Positions 14,523 to 23,860 of a DNA stretch of 32,334 nucleotides are shown in pieces; the first letter of the stretch is position 1; each line of letters starts with the position of its first letter. This DNA comes from Oceanobacillus profundus (lineage in GTDB: Bacteria; Bacillota; Bacilli; Bacillales; Amphibacillaceae), in assembly GCF_003515705.1 (NCBI RefSeq), contig NZ_QWEH01000025.1, positions 1 to 32,334 on the forward strand. Direction: 5' to 3'. The translations under genes and the position numbers were made by a program. The notes under the pieces are model-generated. The model saw nothing but the letters and a program-made list of their open reading frames with translations. It did no database searches and had not been told where the DNA came from.

Positions 14523-15632
14523 ATGGGAGTTAATAATAATAATGGCGAGGATATATCAGCTTTTTTTAGTAGAACAAATAATACCAATAGAGTTACTGCA
14601 TTACCCCTATCCGTACAAAATTGGATTGAAGAAAATAGTAGTGATGCCTTTTTAATTGTCGATGGAAACGGGAAAATTGTTTATGCCACAAAAGCAGTCG
14701 AGACCACACTGAGCTACAAGATGGAAGATCTCCTGGGAACACACTGGGATGAAAAATTTACTGATAACGATGTGTTTTATATTCGAGAACAAATAAAAAC
14801 TCAGAAAAATAGTAGGAAGAATTTCGTTCTGAACGTTCTTAATAACGATAGAAACCATGTTTTATTAGATTGTATTGTTGAAGAATGGACAGATGGCGGT
14901 ACGAAACCTATGCATTACCTCGTTTACTTAAAGGATATTACGCATAAAAAAGAAACGGAAGAAATGATGGTTCGCTCCGAAAAAATGACAGTTGCGGGTC
15001 AGTTAGCTGCAGGGATAGCTCATGAAATTCGAAATCCATTAACTTCTCTAAAAGGCTTTCTACAGTTGTTGCAGGCAGGGGTTGATCGTAAAGAGGAATA
15101 TTTCACAATCATGATTGATGAAATTGAAAAAATCGAAACGATTACTTCCGAACTTTTATACATATCGAAGCCCTTAACAGATAATAAGAAACTTGAACCT
15201 GTTATAAACATGCTAGAAGACATTGTCACATTATTAAGACCGCAAGCATCGTTAAACAATGTTGAAATCTTAATTGAACGACCAGTAGATGCGGAAATTA
15301 TCTGTGATCGCTCCCAAATTAAACAGGTTCTAATTAACTTAGTGAAGAATGCAATAGAGGCAATGGAAGAGCCAGGGAAGATTATACTTTCAACGCAACA
15401 TGGAAATGGTAAGATTATTATTTCCGTCCAAGATGAGGGTCGTGGTATTTCAACTGATATTCTTCATAAGCTTGGAGAGCCGTTTTTTACGACGAAGCAA
15501 AGCGGTACAGGGTTGGGATTGCTAATCACAAAGCAAATTCTTGAAGCACACCATGCAAATTTGGAAATAAAACAAAATCCGACGAAAGGCAGTACATTCC
15601 AGCTTGTTTTTACGGATTCAAATGAGGAATGA
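14523..15632 (+). CDS. PAS-containing sensor histidine kinase, probable sporulation kinase
   Basis: 369 residues from ATG 14523 after AAAGGGGAG; the longer frame from 14406 lacks a ribosome-binding site. No membrane helix is present, so the sensor is cytoplasmic. A PAS domain spans about 33-145 (DAFLIVDGNGKIVYAT). The phosphoacceptor is H167 in GIAHEIRNPLTSLKG. The ATP-binding domain has the N box VLINLVKNAIEAME, G1 VQDEGRGIS, F box PFFTTK and G2 GTGLGLLI. No response regulator gene is adjacent. Orphan PAS kinases of this kind in Bacillaceae commonly feed the Spo0F/Spo0B/Spo0A phosphorelay. The exact kinase is not assignable, and the insertion between yneK and citB differs from B. subtilis. 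The signal is unknown. Confidence 0.9.
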   Translation: MGVNNNNGEDISAFFSRTNNTNRVTALPLSVQNWIEENSSDAFLIVDGNGKIVYATKAVETTLSYKMEDLLGTHWDEKFTDNDVFYIREQIKTQKNSRKNFVLNVLNNDRNHVLLDCIVEEWTDGGTKPMHYLVYLKDITHKKETEEMMVRSEKMTVAGQLAAGIAHEIRNPLTSLKGFLQLLQAGVDRKEEYFTIMIDEIEKIETITSELLYISKPLTDNKKLEPVINMLEDIVTLLRPQASLNNVEILIERPVDAEIICDRSQIKQVLINLVKNAIEAMEEPGKIILSTQHGNGKIIISVQDEGRGISTDILHKLGEPFFTTKQSGTGLGLLITKQILEAHHANLEIKQNPTKGSTFQLVFTDSNEE

Positions 15633-15733
15633 ATTTTAATTGATAACTTGCAATGAAAACTTCAGGTGCATCGTATAAGGTTTAGTTATCGGTTTACATA
15701 AATTATTGATATAGCCTTAATTAGAACAATTAT

Positions 15734-15762
15734 TTGTTTTATCTGGTAGATTCCTATATTAT
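15734..15762 (+). promoter_or_regulatory. Candidate citB promoter
   Basis: TTGTTT (15734-15739) and TATTAT (15757-15762) are 17 bases apart and give a leader of about 110 bases. I did not find a clear CcpC-type operator. Confidence 0.5.
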
Positions 15763-15880
15763 AAGTATGTAAGGCCTATTTTAATAATAATTTGATGCGT
15801 TTTTTGAAACGAAAGAATTTTGTCATACCTTTGTCTAATTAAAGGTGGGAACAAAAGTAGTGAATGAAAGGGGTAACAAA

Positions 15881-18592
15881 ATGGCGAATCAAAATGTATT
15901 TAATGCTAAAAAGCAATTTGAATCGAAAGGTAAGAAGTATAACTATTATCGCCTAAAAAGCTTGGAGGAATCTGGGATCGGTAAAGTGGGGCGTTTGCCG
16001 TTTTCCATCCGTGTACTACTAGAATCTTTATTGCGTCAGCATGATGGACATCAAATCAAAGATGAACATGTTGAAGCCCTTGCAAACTGGGGAACGAAGG
16101 ATGGAGAAGGTGTAGATGTTCCTTTTAAACCATCTCGAGTTATTTTACAAGATTTTACAGGTGTTCCTGCAGTTGTTGATCTTGCTTCCCTTCGAAAAGC
16201 AATGGTTGACCTTGGTGGGGAACCAGATAAAATCAATCCTGAGGTTCCGGTTGATTTAGTTATTGACCACTCTGTACAGGTTGATGAATATGGAACAGTA
16301 AATGCGCTACAAGCAAACATGGATTTAGAATTCAAACGTAACGCAGAACGCTATGAATTTTTGAACTGGGCACAAAAGGCATTTCATAACTATCGTGCTG
16401 TTCCACCTGCAACAGGTATCGTTCACCAAGTTAACTTAGAGTATCTTGCCAATGTAGTTCATGGTGTAAAAAATGATGCTGGTGAATACGATGCGTATCC
16501 AGATACACTTGTCGGAACAGACTCCCATACAACGATGATTAATGGTTTAGGTGTTCTTGGTTGGGGTGTTGGTGGTATCGAAGCAGAAGCTGGAATGCTT
16601 GGGCAGCCATCTTATTTTCCAGCACCAGAAGTAATTGGTGTTAAATTTACGGGAAGCTTCCCAAATGGAACTACTGCTACTGACTTAGCGCTTAAAGTAA
16701 CACAGGTTCTGCGTGAGCAAAATGTAGTAGGGAAATTTGTAGAATATTTTGGCCCGGGATTACAAGATATGCCACTTGCTGATCGAGCTACCATCTCTAA
16801 TATGGCACCAGAATACGGAGCGACTTGTGGCTTCTTCCCAGTAGATGATGAAGCGTTAAATTATCTTCGTTTAACAGGACGTAGTGAAGAGCAAATAAGT
16901 TTAGTAGAAACATATTGTAAGGAAAACAATCTTTGGTATACTTCAGATCAAGCAGATCCAGAATATACAAAAGTGATTGAGATTAACCTTTCCGAATTAG
17001 AACCGAATCTATCCGGGCCGAAACGTCCACAGGATTTGATCTCTCTATCCAATATGAAAAAGGAATTCAATAAAGCAATTACTGCTCCTGAAGGGAACCA
17101 AGGATTTGGACTTGATAAATCTGAATTCGATAAAGAAGTAATAGTACAACATCAAAATGGAGCTACTTCTACAATGAAAACTGGAGCTCTTACAATCGCT
17201 GCAATTACATCTTGTACGAATACTTCCAACCCGTATGTAATGCTAGGGGCTGGACTAGTAGCGAAAAAAGCTGTAGAAAAAGGGCTGAAAGTGCCGGAAT
17301 ATGTAAAAACATCATTGGCTCCAGGATCAAAAGTTGTTACACGCTATTTGGAAGATGCAGGCTTACAAACGTATCTTGATCAATTAGGCTTTAACCTTGT
17401 TGGTTATGGTTGTACGACTTGTATTGGAAATTCAGGACCTTTACTTGAAGAAATTGAAAAAGCGATTGTAGATAGTGATCTCATTGCTTCTTCTGTATTA
17501 TCAGGTAACCGTAACTTTGAAGGGCGTATTCATCCGTTAGTAAAAGCAAACTATTTAGCTTCTCCGCCATTAGTAGTTGCTTATGCCTTAGCTGGAACAG
17601 TAGATATTGATCTAACAACAGAGGCTTTAGGTGAAGATAAAGACGGAAACGCTGTTTATATGAATGATATTTGGCCAACAATGCAGGAAATAAAAGATGA
17701 AGTACAAAGCGTTGTTACTCCTGAGATATTCCGTAAAGAGTATGAAGACGTATTTTCTTCTAATGAAAAATGGAATGAAATTCAAACAACAGATGAGCCG
17801 TTATTTGAGTGGGATAGTGAATCAACATATATTCAAAATCCACCATTCTTTGAAGGTTTAGCAAAGGATGCTGGAACGGTTGATCCGCTAACAGGCTTAC
17901 GTGCGATTGGATTGTTCGGTGATTCTGTGACAACTGACCATATTTCACCAGCTGGAGCAATTGCTAAAGATATGCCTGCAGGTAAGTTCTTACAAGAGAA
18001 AGGTGTATCACCAAGAAACTTTAACTCCTATGGTTCCCGTCGTGGAAACCATGAAATTATGATGCGCGGTACATTTGCGAATATCCGTATTCGTAACTTA
18101 CTAGCTCCAGGTACAGAAGGCGGTTATACAACTTACTGGCCAACAGGCGAAGTAATGCCAATCTATGATGCTGCAATGAAGTATCAGCAAGATGGTACAG
18201 GACTTGTTGTTATGGGTGGTAAGGATTATGGTATGGGATCTTCTCGTGACTGGGCAGCTAAAGGTACGAACTTGCTAGGAATTAAGACAGTTATCGCCGA
18301 GAGCTTTGAACGTATTCACCGCTCAAACCTTGTAATGATGGGTGTGCTTCCATTACAGTTTGAAAAAGGAGAAAGTGCAGCGAAACTTGGCTTAACTGGT
18401 AAAGAAACATTCAACGTAGTAGTTGATGAAAGTGTTCGCCCGCATGACCTAGTGAAAGTTACTGCAACAGATGAAACTGGTAAAGTAACAGAATTTAATG
18501 CTATCGCACGTTTCGATAGTGATGTTGAAATTGACTACTATCGTCATGGCGGTATTTTACAAATGGTATTACGTGATAAAGTAAAAGCATAA
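15881..18592 (+). CDS. citB: Aconitate hydratase (aconitase A)
   Basis: 903 residues from ATG 15881 after GAAAGGGG; the upstream GTG frame is unnecessary. Aconitase interconverts citrate and isocitrate in the TCA cycle with a [4Fe-4S] cluster. The cluster cysteines are C445 in [10 protein letters not shown] and C511 and C514 in [12 protein letters not shown]. Other landmarks are [34 protein letters not shown] and, in the swivelling C-terminal domain, [10 protein letters not shown]. Size and sequence match the Gram-positive AcnA/CitB group, whose apo form in B. subtilis also binds RNA (iron-responsive-element-like) when iron is scarce. It is monocistronic with a perfect terminator. Confidence 0.98.
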   Translation: MANQNVFNAKKQFESKGKKYNYYRLKSLEESGIGKVGRLPFSIRVLLESLLRQHDGHQIKDEHVEALANWGTKDGEGVDVPFKPSRVILQDFTGVPAVVDLASLRKAMVDLGGEPDKINPEVPVDLVIDHSVQVDEYGTVNALQANMDLEFKRNAERYEFLNWAQKAFHNYRAVPPATGIVHQVNLEYLANVVHGVKNDAGEYDAYPDTLVGTDSHTTMINGLGVLGWGVGGIEAEAGMLGQPSYFPAPEVIGVKFTGSFPNGTTATDLALKVTQVLREQNVVGKFVEYFGPGLQDMPLADRATISNMAPEYGATCGFFPVDDEALNYLRLTGRSEEQISLVETYCKENNLWYTSDQADPEYTKVIEINLSELEPNLSGPKRPQDLISLSNMKKEFNKAITAPEGNQGFGLDKSEFDKEVIVQHQNGATSTMKTGALTIAAITSCTNTSNPYVMLGAGLVAKKAVEKGLKVPEYVKTSLAPGSKVVTRYLEDAGLQTYLDQLGFNLVGYGCTTCIGNSGPLLEEIEKAIVDSDLIASSVLSGNRNFEGRIHPLVKANYLASPPLVVAYALAGTVDIDLTTEALGEDKDGNAVYMNDIWPTMQEIKDEVQSVVTPEIFRKEYEDVFSSNEKWNEIQTTDEPLFEWDSESTYIQNPPFFEGLAKDAGTVDPLTGLRAIGLFGDSVTTDHISPAGAIAKDMPAGKFLQEKGVSPRNFNSYGSRRGNHEIMMRGTFANIRIRNLLAPGTEGGYTTYWPTGEVMPIYDAAMKYQQDGTGLVVMGGKDYGMGSSRDWAAKGTNLLGIKTVIAESFERIHRSNLVMMGVLPLQFEKGESAAKLGLTGKETFNVVVDESVRPHDLVKVTATDETGKVTEFNAIARFDSDVEIDYYRHGGILQMVLRDKVKA

Positions 18593-18614
18593 CTTATACA
18601 AAATCATTACTATC

Positions 18615-18652
18615 AAAAAATTGCTCTGCTAACTATGGCAGAGCAATTTTTT
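18615..18652 (+). terminator. citB terminator
   Basis: A perfect 15-bp stem (18615-18629 with 18638-18652) with an 8-base loop. Its A run and T run would let it act in both directions. Confidence 0.95.
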
Positions 18653-18703
18653 ATTGCAAATATAATATAAACTTCGAACTAATGTGCATTGAGAGATTGT
18701 ACG

Positions 18704-18812
18704 AATCCCCGCTCCGGAAACACACTACGCTTTTTTCGGCTGACCCGACGTTCTTTAGCGTCTCACTCTGGCCACGTACCCCGCAGAAGTCTACGTGTGT
18801 TTCCTCCGCTAG
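18704..18812 (+). repeat. Diverged Bacillaceae dispersed palindromic repeat
   Basis: The segment starts CCCCGCTCCGGAAACACAC and ends with a matching GTGTGTTTCC (18795-18804); the 10-bp ends GGAAACACAC/GTGTGTTTCC are exact inverted repeats. It shares its first 14 bases (tcCCCGCTCCGGAAA) with 32115-32129. I remember similar elements in many copies between genes of Oceanobacillus, Virgibacillus and Bacillus. Frames crossing it on either strand are not genes. Confidence 0.65.
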
Positions 18813-19219
18813 AATTGGCTCATCAGCTAATTCTAACATAATTTACCGAAACAAAATTATTGCTTAAACCAGTTTGAGTGAGCGTTTGGAGGTGACTCCT
18901 CAAAAATACAAAGCAATTTTATTCGTGCGATGTAAAAGCTGACGAAGCATTCCTTGTCCTGCGGGAACAGCACGTGTCTGAAACCCGTAGGAAGTTGGTT
19001 TCTTCCATAGAGGAAGCCGTCCCTAAGATGCCCGGACGGCGATTATTGCACATACTTGAAGAAAACAGCTGGGAAGTTACTCCGCATTTTCTTTCAAATG
19101 TTTTTCATTCATGAATTTTTTAAGAACAATAATCCAATTACCTTTACAAAACATCGATATATACATACGATTGAAGAGAGTGTCTTGTTTAACTATTGGC
19201 CTGATAGAGGAGGATCAAC
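18813..19219. other. Gap between citB and yneN made largely of repeat-derived DNA
   Basis: No supported gene. The stretch 18940-19045 reads CCTGCGGGAACAGCACGTGT, then further repeat-like sequence ending in GATGCCCGGACGGCG. I take it as a second, inverted and diverged copy of the same repeat family as 18704-18812. cotM/sspO/sspP-like genes were looked for around citB and not found. Confidence 0.5.
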
Positions 19220-19831
19220 TTGTTTAAGAAAATTTTTGGATTAACAATGCTGTTAGTATTAATTGGTATCGTTATTGGTAATTTTATTGATCATAGAAAT
19301 GAAAACAAAACGAACGAAACTGAGGATTCAGATACGTATCTATATGATGTTACTGGTGATACAAATGTTAAGGGAGGGGCGATTGCTCCTGCTGAAAGTG
19401 TAGGGATTGAACAAGGTAAGCTTGCACCGGACTTTGAACTGGAAACATTAGATGGAGAGCAATTCAAGTTATCGGACTTGCAAGGGAAAAAAGTGATATT
19501 GAATTTTTGGGCGACATGGTGTCCACCATGTCGAGAAGAAATGCCTGGAATGCAGCAATACTATGAAGAGAATCAAGATGAAGTCGTTGTGGTTGCTGTT
19601 AATCTAACAGATAAAGATACAAGTGAGCAAGCCGCTCGAAATTTTATTGATGAGTATGGTTTTACCTACCCAATACCATTAGATCGTGATGGAGATATTG
19701 CAAAAGAGTATGGTGTTATTGTTGTTCCTACAACTTATTTTATTGGAACTGATGGAATTGTACAACAGCCACGGGTAGCTGGACCATTGGAGTATGACTA
19801 TATGACAGAGATGGTTAATGCTTTAAATTAA
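19220..19831 (+). CDS. yneN: YneN, membrane-anchored thioredoxin-like (ResA/TlpA family) protein
   Basis: 203 residues starting at TTG 19220, 6-7 bases after GAGGAGG. An uncleaved signal-anchor helix (about 4-22) puts the rest outside the membrane. A linker rich in Asn, Thr and Asp is followed by a thioredoxin-like domain from about residue 64. The redox motif is W100-C101-P-P-C104 in FWATWCPPCREEMPG, and the cis-proline is in VVPTTYF. ResA-like proteins of this type reduce disulfides in extracytoplasmic partners using electrons from CcdA, which is encoded 6 kb away. The gene follows citB as in B. subtilis. Whether it acts in cytochrome maturation, spore cortex formation or elsewhere is not determined. 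Confidence 0.93.
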   Translation: MFKKIFGLTMLLVLIGIVIGNFIDHRNENKTNETEDSDTYLYDVTGDTNVKGGAIAPAESVGIEQGKLAPDFELETLDGEQFKLSDLQGKKVILNFWATWCPPCREEMPGMQQYYEENQDEVVVVAVNLTDKDTSEQAARNFIDEYGFTYPIPLDRDGDIAKEYGVIVVPTTYFIGTDGIVQQPRVAGPLEYDYMTEMVNALN

Positions 19832-19904
19832 TTCAATTAATTATAAAATTTTGTAGAAATGGTAATACTTCTTAGTAGTACGTATATAAAAGGGGTGGAT
19901 TACC

Positions 19905-20051
19905 ATTTCTCTTAAAAAGAAGCTACGTTTTGATGAACTTGTTGCAGAAAATCGAAGACAGATTTTAGAAGACAGAAAACTTATGGAGCAAATTGAAAAT
20001 AATTTGGACATGAGGATGCATCAGACTGTAAAGAAAGTAAATGAAAACTGA
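19905..20051 (+). CDS. Fbp-like small basic protein with apparent AUU start
   Basis: The 48-codon frame SLKKKLRFDELVAENRRQIL... then EDRKLMEQIENNL resembles the Fur-regulated basic proteins FbpA/FbpB of B. subtilis, short helical proteins acting with the FsrA small RNA in iron sparing. No ATG, GTG or TTG is available at the right place. The only codon well spaced (about 9 bases) from the AAAAGGGG ribosome-binding site is ATT 19905. The next in-frame ATG lies 26 codons in and would remove the conserved part. A strong terminator follows 5 bases after the stop. I found no clear Fur box. It takes the place of sspN, found between yneN and tlp in B. subtilis. Confidence 0.6.
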   Translation: MSLKKKLRFDELVAENRRQILEDRKLMEQIENNLDMRMHQTVKKVNEN

Positions 20052-20055
20052 AAAG

Positions 20056-20093
20056 ATGCTACTTCCTATCGTGAAAGGAAGTAGCATTTTTTT
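20056..20093 (+). terminator. Terminator after the Fbp-like gene
   Basis: A perfect 12-bp stem (20056-20067 with 20076-20087) is followed by TTTTTT. Confidence 0.95.
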
Positions 20094-20152
20094 GTATAGT
20101 ATTATATTTTATTGAAAGAATAAGCCTGTGTAATTGAGAAAGGAGAATCAGC

Positions 20153-20377
20153 ATGACAGACAAGCATAATCAACAAGCTAAACCTGATGATCGCAGTGAC
20201 AATGCAGAAAAAATCCAAAATATGGTGCAAAATACGATTGAAAATTTAGAAGCAGCACATGAAACAATGCAGTTCAGTTCTGGTGAAGAAAAAGAACAAA
20301 TCATTGCAAAGAATCAGCGAAGAGAAGAAGCAATAGAAGGTTTCCGTGAAGAGATAAAGGATGAATCCAATCAATAA
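20153..20377 (+). CDS. tlp: Tlp, small acid-soluble spore protein (thioredoxin-like protein)
   Basis: 74 residues from ATG 20153 after GAAAGGAG. The sequence KPDDRSDNAEKIQNMVQNTI followed by ENLEAAHETM is the Tlp family signature, and the protein is charged and helical like other minor SASPs. In B. subtilis tlp is made in the forespore under sigma-G, co-transcribed with sspN. Here it has terminators on both sides. I did not find a convincing sigma-G promoter. Presence of Tlp supports a spore-forming host. The name reflects weak similarity to thioredoxin; no redox cysteines exist. Confidence 0.93.
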   Translation: MTDKHNQQAKPDDRSDNAEKIQNMVQNTIENLEAAHETMQFSSGEEKEQIIAKNQRREEAIEGFREEIKDESNQ

Positions 20378-20383
20378 CGGAAT

Positions 20384-20427
20384 GAAACAGTCTCAAACTA
20401 TTTGTGTTTGAGGCTGTTTCGCTTTTT
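20384..20427 (+). terminator. tlp terminator
   Basis: GAAACAG-CTCAAAC pairs with GTTTGAG-CTGTTTC (20384-20420) around a TATTTGT loop, then GCTTTTT. Confidence 0.9.
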
Positions 20428-20489
20428 AATCACTATAAGAGGTTGACCAAAAATTCCGGGAAAAATATACACATCCTGTGTAACACTGG

Positions 20490-20590
20490 TAGTCAAAACT
20501 ATGCCGCTTCGAACTTCGACGCATAGGACGTGCTAGTGTCGGCATCGCAAAAGGACATTGCAAACTTATCCGACCACGGTTCTTTTATTC
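20490..20590. repeat. GC-richer intergenic segment, possible dispersed repeat
   Basis: Between tlp and yneP the DNA becomes richer in CG dinucleotides (CTTCGAACTTCGACGCATAG, GGACGTGCTAGTGTCGGC, TATCCGACCACGG) and contains no gene. The wording resembles another dispersed element of Bacillaceae that I remember only loosely. Confidence 0.35.
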
Positions 20591-20678
20591 TCCTTTTTGA
20601 GCACGCTTTACAAATCACTTTTTCTCATTTTTATGATACGATTAAGCAAGTGAGAAAATTAAGGGGAAGTGAAATGGA

Positions 20679-21104
20679 ATGAAGAAAGTACGAACACCGT
20701 TGGAAGTAAGGTATCAAGAGACAGACCAAATGGGAGTTGTCTACCATGCGAATTATTTAGTGTGGTTTGAAATAGGGAGAACCAAATATATTGAAGCACT
20801 TGGACTTAGTTATGCTGCGATGGAAAAAGATAATGCTGTAGCTCCAGTACTCGATGCGCAAATTACGTTTAAGAAGCCCATTCGTTATGGTGAGGATGCC
20901 TATGTGGAAACATGGTTGGAGGATTATGATGGGCTGCGAACGGTATATGGTTATTACATTCTGGATTCTGCCGGTGATATTGCTGTAAGTGGATTTACAA
21001 AGCATGCGGTTGTGAAGAAGGATACATTTCGGCCGATGTCGTTAAGAAGGGCTTTTCCAGAATGGCATCTTGCGTATTCAGAGCAAATTAAGGGTGAACA
21101 ATAA
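20679..21104 (+). CDS. yneP: YneP, hotdog-fold acyl-CoA thioesterase
   Basis: 141 residues from ATG 20679, after AAGGGGAAGTG. The N-terminal VRYQETDQMGVVYHANYLVW contains the catalytic aspartate (D16) and the YbgC/4HBT motif DxxGVVYHANY. Length and the ITFKKPIRYGEDAYVETW strand fit the family. The enzyme hydrolyses acyl-CoA thioesters; the natural substrate is not readable. The stop codon overlaps the ATG of yneQ (TAATG), so the two are translationally coupled as in B. subtilis. Confidence 0.93.
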   Translation: MKKVRTPLEVRYQETDQMGVVYHANYLVWFEIGRTKYIEALGLSYAAMEKDNAVAPVLDAQITFKKPIRYGEDAYVETWLEDYDGLRTVYGYYILDSAGDIAVSGFTKHAVVKKDTFRPMSLRRAFPEWHLAYSEQIKGEQ

Positions 21105-21403
21105 TGGCATTTGGAATTAAAAGAAGTGAATTACTTGCTTGGAAGGATAATGTGGCAAATGGGGAAGTAGCTTTTCTGACACATTATTGGATAGATGAAC
21201 GTTTTCCTGGCTGCAATACGGTAACAAAAGTGGGATGCAGTGACTTGGGAAAATTGGCAGCCTGGGGCAGAGCCTATGGACTTCGAGAAGAATGGGTTCA
21301 TCAGGATGAGACATACCCGCATTTTGATTTGTTTGGTGAGCGCCAGCTTGAAATACTGGAAAAAGAAAATCAATGGGAACAAATAGAACGTTTTAAATTG
21401 TAA
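21104..21403 (+). CDS. yneQ: YneQ, conserved Bacillaceae protein of unknown function
   Basis: 99 residues starting at ATG 21104, which overlaps the yneP stop. The sequence has ERFPGCNTVTKVGCSDLGKL and WVHQDETYPHFDLFGERQ, the conserved regions of the YneQ family. No membrane segment or known catalytic motif is evident. The two cysteines and several histidines could bind a metal, which is speculation. Coupling to the thioesterase gene is the main contextual clue. Confidence 0.9.
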   Translation: MAFGIKRSELLAWKDNVANGEVAFLTHYWIDERFPGCNTVTKVGCSDLGKLAAWGRAYGLREEWVHQDETYPHFDLFGERQLEILEKENQWEQIERFKL

Positions 21404-21434
21404 GCATTTAAAGAAACCAGCATATTTTTAGTGA

Positions 21435-21486
21435 ATAAAAAGACGATGATCAGAGCTACAATATCATGATCATCGTCTTTATAATT
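21435..21486. terminator. Bidirectional terminator between yneQ and yneR
   Basis: A perfect 14-bp stem (21439-21452 with 21467-21480) with A's before and T's after serves both convergent genes; it reaches the yneR stop codon. Confidence 0.9.
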
Positions 21487-21772
21487 ATACATACTCTATA
21501 ATCGGTTCATTCCGTTTTTTATCTAAACGCACTGCCAAATCGCTGTTCTCAAAATACCACGCATCAGCCTCTTCGATATAAAGCGTAATATTCTCCACTT
21601 CTGTGGATGCATAAATTGCTTTGGGTTTATCTAGTTTGACTCCAAGGGAAAATCCAGGAATCTTACCGCCGACCCCTCCATATCGAACGAAAAAACGTAA
21701 TTGAGCTGTGTCTTCAATATCCAATTCTTCTTTATACCATTTTGCGGCTTCCGTGCTGACTGTTAGGTTCAA
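21485..21772 (-). CDS. yneR: YneR, HesB/IscA-like domain protein
   Basis: 95 residues starting at TTG 21772. The TTG nine bases upstream is adjacent to AAAGGGAG, too close for initiation, and the shorter start gives MNLTVSTEAAKWYKEE, matching the B. subtilis protein. The fold is that of the HesB/IscA superfamily, but the metal-binding cysteines of true A-type Fe-S carriers are absent (no Cys in the protein). A direct role in cluster delivery is therefore unlikely. The conserved FFVRYGG and FSLGVKLDKP segments identify the YneR group. Function is unknown. Confidence 0.93.
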   Translation of the reverse strand: MNLTVSTEAAKWYKEELDIEDTAQLRFFVRYGGVGGKIPGFSLGVKLDKPKAIYASTEVENITLYIEEADAWYFENSDLAVRLDKKRNEPIIEYV

Positions 21773-21883
21773 TAAAGACAACTCCCTTTGTTAGTAAATA
21801 CTATTTGTTTTTCTTGGCAGATAACAAAGTACAAAAAACTTTTTTATCTGCATAGGTAACTAGTTTGGTGGATGCCAAGCTTA

Positions 21884-22105
21884 CTATTCCTTTTTCTCTG
21901 GTACATAGTCAACTCCACCAGGATGAAATGGGTGACATTTGCTAATTCTTTTTATCGTTAAATATGATCCTTTTATTGCGCCAAAACGCTTAAATGCTTC
22001 AAGTCCGTATTCAGAACACGTAGGATAGAACCTACATGTTGAAGGGGTAAAAGGACTGATTGCAGCTCGGTAAAATTTTATAAGCCCGATAAATAAATAT
22101 TTCAT
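21884..22105 (-). CDS. yidD: YidD, membrane protein insertion efficiency factor
   Basis: 73 residues from ATG 22105. The pattern [20 protein letters not shown] then [15 protein letters not shown] and CHPFHPGG is diagnostic of YidD, with three conserved cysteines and an amphipathic N-terminus that associates with the inner face of the membrane near YidC/Oxa1. It starts 5 bases after the folE2 stop and has no strong ribosome-binding site of its own, so translation is likely coupled to folE2. Confidence 0.95.
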   Translation of the reverse strand: MKYLFIGLIKFYRAAISPFTPSTCRFYPTCSEYGLEAFKRFGAIKGSYLTIKRISKCHPFHPGGVDYVPEKKE

Positions 22106-22110
22106 CGCTG

Positions 22111-23046
22111 CTACTCGATTTCAGCGTTTTGCTTATCAAAGGTAATGGATGCAATTGCATCATGTAGATGAATCGATTCCTCATTTCTACAAGAGACATT
22201 GAATTTTGTGACAAAAGGCAACTCGTATAAATCGGCTGCAACTAAACGAACTATATCTTCGACGAATCGAGGGTTTTCATATGCTTGCTCTGTTACCATT
22301 TTCTCATCTGGTCGTTTAAGTACAGGATGAATTCTAGCACTTGCATTACTTTCCGCTGCTTGTAAGAGTGTTTCCTTCCAATCTGTTTTGTTTTCATCAA
22401 AGTCATCAGAAAGGGTGATATCCATTGCTACTTCGCCACGCTGATTATGCGCGCTATACTCACTAATCTCTTTTGAGCAAGGGCATAGTGTTGTAATCAA
22501 AGCAGATAAAGCTACATTCACAGATGTTCCTTTCGCTTGCTTGTAGGTTACGCGAATTGAAGCATTTGCATGATTTAACCCTGCAAGATTGGAGCTTGGA
22601 CCTTTTCGTTCGTAAAACCAAGGGAAGTCCACTTCGATGGTTGCATCCTTTTGCTCAAGGCGTTCAGCCAATTCTTTTGCAAAAGATTTTAAATTAGCTA
22701 ATGTGATGTTGAATCCTTGCTCATGGTATTGATTTAATTGTTCCATAAACCGGCTCATATTCGTCCCTTTACTCGTATTAGCTAAACTGGACGAAAATTT
22801 GAATGTACCTATACTTGTTTGAAAGCCAGGGTTCATGTTACTTTCAATTGTAATTGGGTATTTTACATTGGAAATCCCGACTACATTCAGATCAAAAAGA
22901 AAGTCTTTCTTTGTATTTTGCAGGTCTGCCATTTTACTCTTTTCAACAGGTTTTGTTCTTTCTGCTGGTTGGACAGAACCAAATAATTTATGACGTTGTT
23001 CTTTCGTCGGTAATTGCTTTAGCGGGAATATTTTGGTGTGTTGCAA
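22111..23046 (-). CDS. folE2: GTP cyclohydrolase FolE2 (type IB)
   Basis: 311 residues starting at TTG 23046, preceded by AAAGGGG at about 9 bases. FolE2 converts GTP to 7,8-dihydroneopterin triphosphate, the first step of folate synthesis, without the strict zinc need of FolE1. Landmarks are [21 protein letters not shown], and [20 protein letters not shown], which holds the active-site cysteine C188 and metal ligand H200. [11 protein letters not shown] is also characteristic. In B. subtilis the homologue (yciA) is induced by zinc starvation through Zur. I found only a vague half-site near the promoter here, so zinc control is unproven. It lies in a different place from B. subtilis. Confidence 0.95.
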   Translation of the reverse strand: MQHTKIFPLKQLPTKEQRHKLFGSVQPAERTKPVEKSKMADLQNTKKDFLFDLNVVGISNVKYPITIESNMNPGFQTSIGTFKFSSSLANTSKGTNMSRFMEQLNQYHEQGFNITLANLKSFAKELAERLEQKDATIEVDFPWFYERKGPSSNLAGLNHANASIRVTYKQAKGTSVNVALSALITTLCPCSKEISEYSAHNQRGEVAMDITLSDDFDENKTDWKETLLQAAESNASARIHPVLKRPDEKMVTEQAYENPRFVEDIVRLVAADLYELPFVTKFNVSCRNEESIHLHDAIASITFDKQNAEIE

Positions 23047-23082
23047 TATATAAGTCCCCTTTCAAATTCTCAAGTAATGATA

Positions 23083-23111
23083 AGTATACTGAATGGATAT
23101 TTATTATTCAA
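23083..23111 (-). promoter_or_regulatory. Sigma-A-type promoter of folE2-yidD
   Basis: On the minus strand TTGAAT (23106-23111) and TATACT (23083-23088) are exactly 17 bases apart, 36 bases before the TTG start. Confidence 0.7.
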
Positions 23112-23140
23112 TTTATTGGATTGGAATGGTGATTATTGTA

Positions 23141-23722
23141 TTACATCCATTTTATTTTAGGTTCCGTTCCATTGCGAATACGTTTGATATTTTCCAAATG
23201 CCTGTAGAAAACAAAAGCTGTTAGTAAGGCAACGACAATAATCAATCCGATGTCTTTAAAGAAGATTGATACAAAAACACTAATCACTCCAGTAACCATG
23301 GATGATAATGATACATATTTAGAAAGATATAAGGATGAGATAAAAGTGACAATCATGATTAAAAATAACAATGGATATATACCTAAAATAATGCCACCAG
23401 AAGTCGCAACAGCTTTCCCACCTTTAAATCGTGCAAATAAAGGGTACATATGTCCAATAACTGCGAAAACTCCAATTGCAAGTCGATAAATCTCCACATC
23501 AAATAATAATGGGACTAGTGTTGCTGCTGTTCCTTTTAAAATATCTGCTAATGTTACAATAATTCCTGCTTTTATACCGAGGACGCGAAATGTATTGGTA
23601 GCTCCAAGGTTACCACTTCCATGTTCCCGAATATCCATTTTGTAACCAATTTTACCTACTAGCAGTGCTGATGGTATAGAGCCTAATAAATAAGCAATAA
23701 TAGCAAATACGATATATTCCAT
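23141..23722 (-). CDS. plsY: PlsY, acyl-phosphate:glycerol-3-phosphate acyltransferase
   Basis: 193 residues from ATG 23722, placed six codons inside the longest frame because AGGAAAA lies just upstream and the N-terminus then matches B. subtilis PlsY. The enzyme makes 1-acylglycerol-3-phosphate from acyl-phosphate in the membrane. All three PlsY motifs are visible: [15 protein letters not shown] (about 32-46), [21 protein letters not shown] (around the [10 protein letters not shown] loop) and a C-terminal [12 protein letters not shown]. Five hydrophobic helices fit the known topology. Position before yneT/parE (opposite strand) is conserved; the osmoprotectant transporter is inserted between. 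Confidence 0.97.
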   Translation of the reverse strand: MEYIVFAIIAYLLGSIPSALLVGKIGYKMDIREHGSGNLGATNTFRVLGIKAGIIVTLADILKGTAATLVPLLFDVEIYRLAIGVFAVIGHMYPLFARFKGGKAVATSGGIILGIYPLLFLIMIVTFISSLYLSKYVSLSSMVTGVISVFVSIFFKDIGLIIVVALLTAFVFYRHLENIKRIRNGTEPKIKWM

Positions 23723-23860
23723 ATTTTTTCCTACTTTCATTATTAAATTAAATGATTTTTTTGATTGATGTGATGTACTATCGTTTATTTTAGCATGAAC
23801 CGTAAAGATAAAGAACCTAAAATATGAACTATTATACGATAACGATTTAAGAATTAAAAT

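Noticed and set aside
18651..18867. Open frames on both strands after citB
   Set aside because: They lie inside the dispersed palindromic repeat and have repeat-driven composition.
19056..19244. 62-codon frame upstream of and overlapping yneN
   Set aside because: No good ribosome-binding site, begins next to repeat-derived DNA and runs over the yneN start signal.
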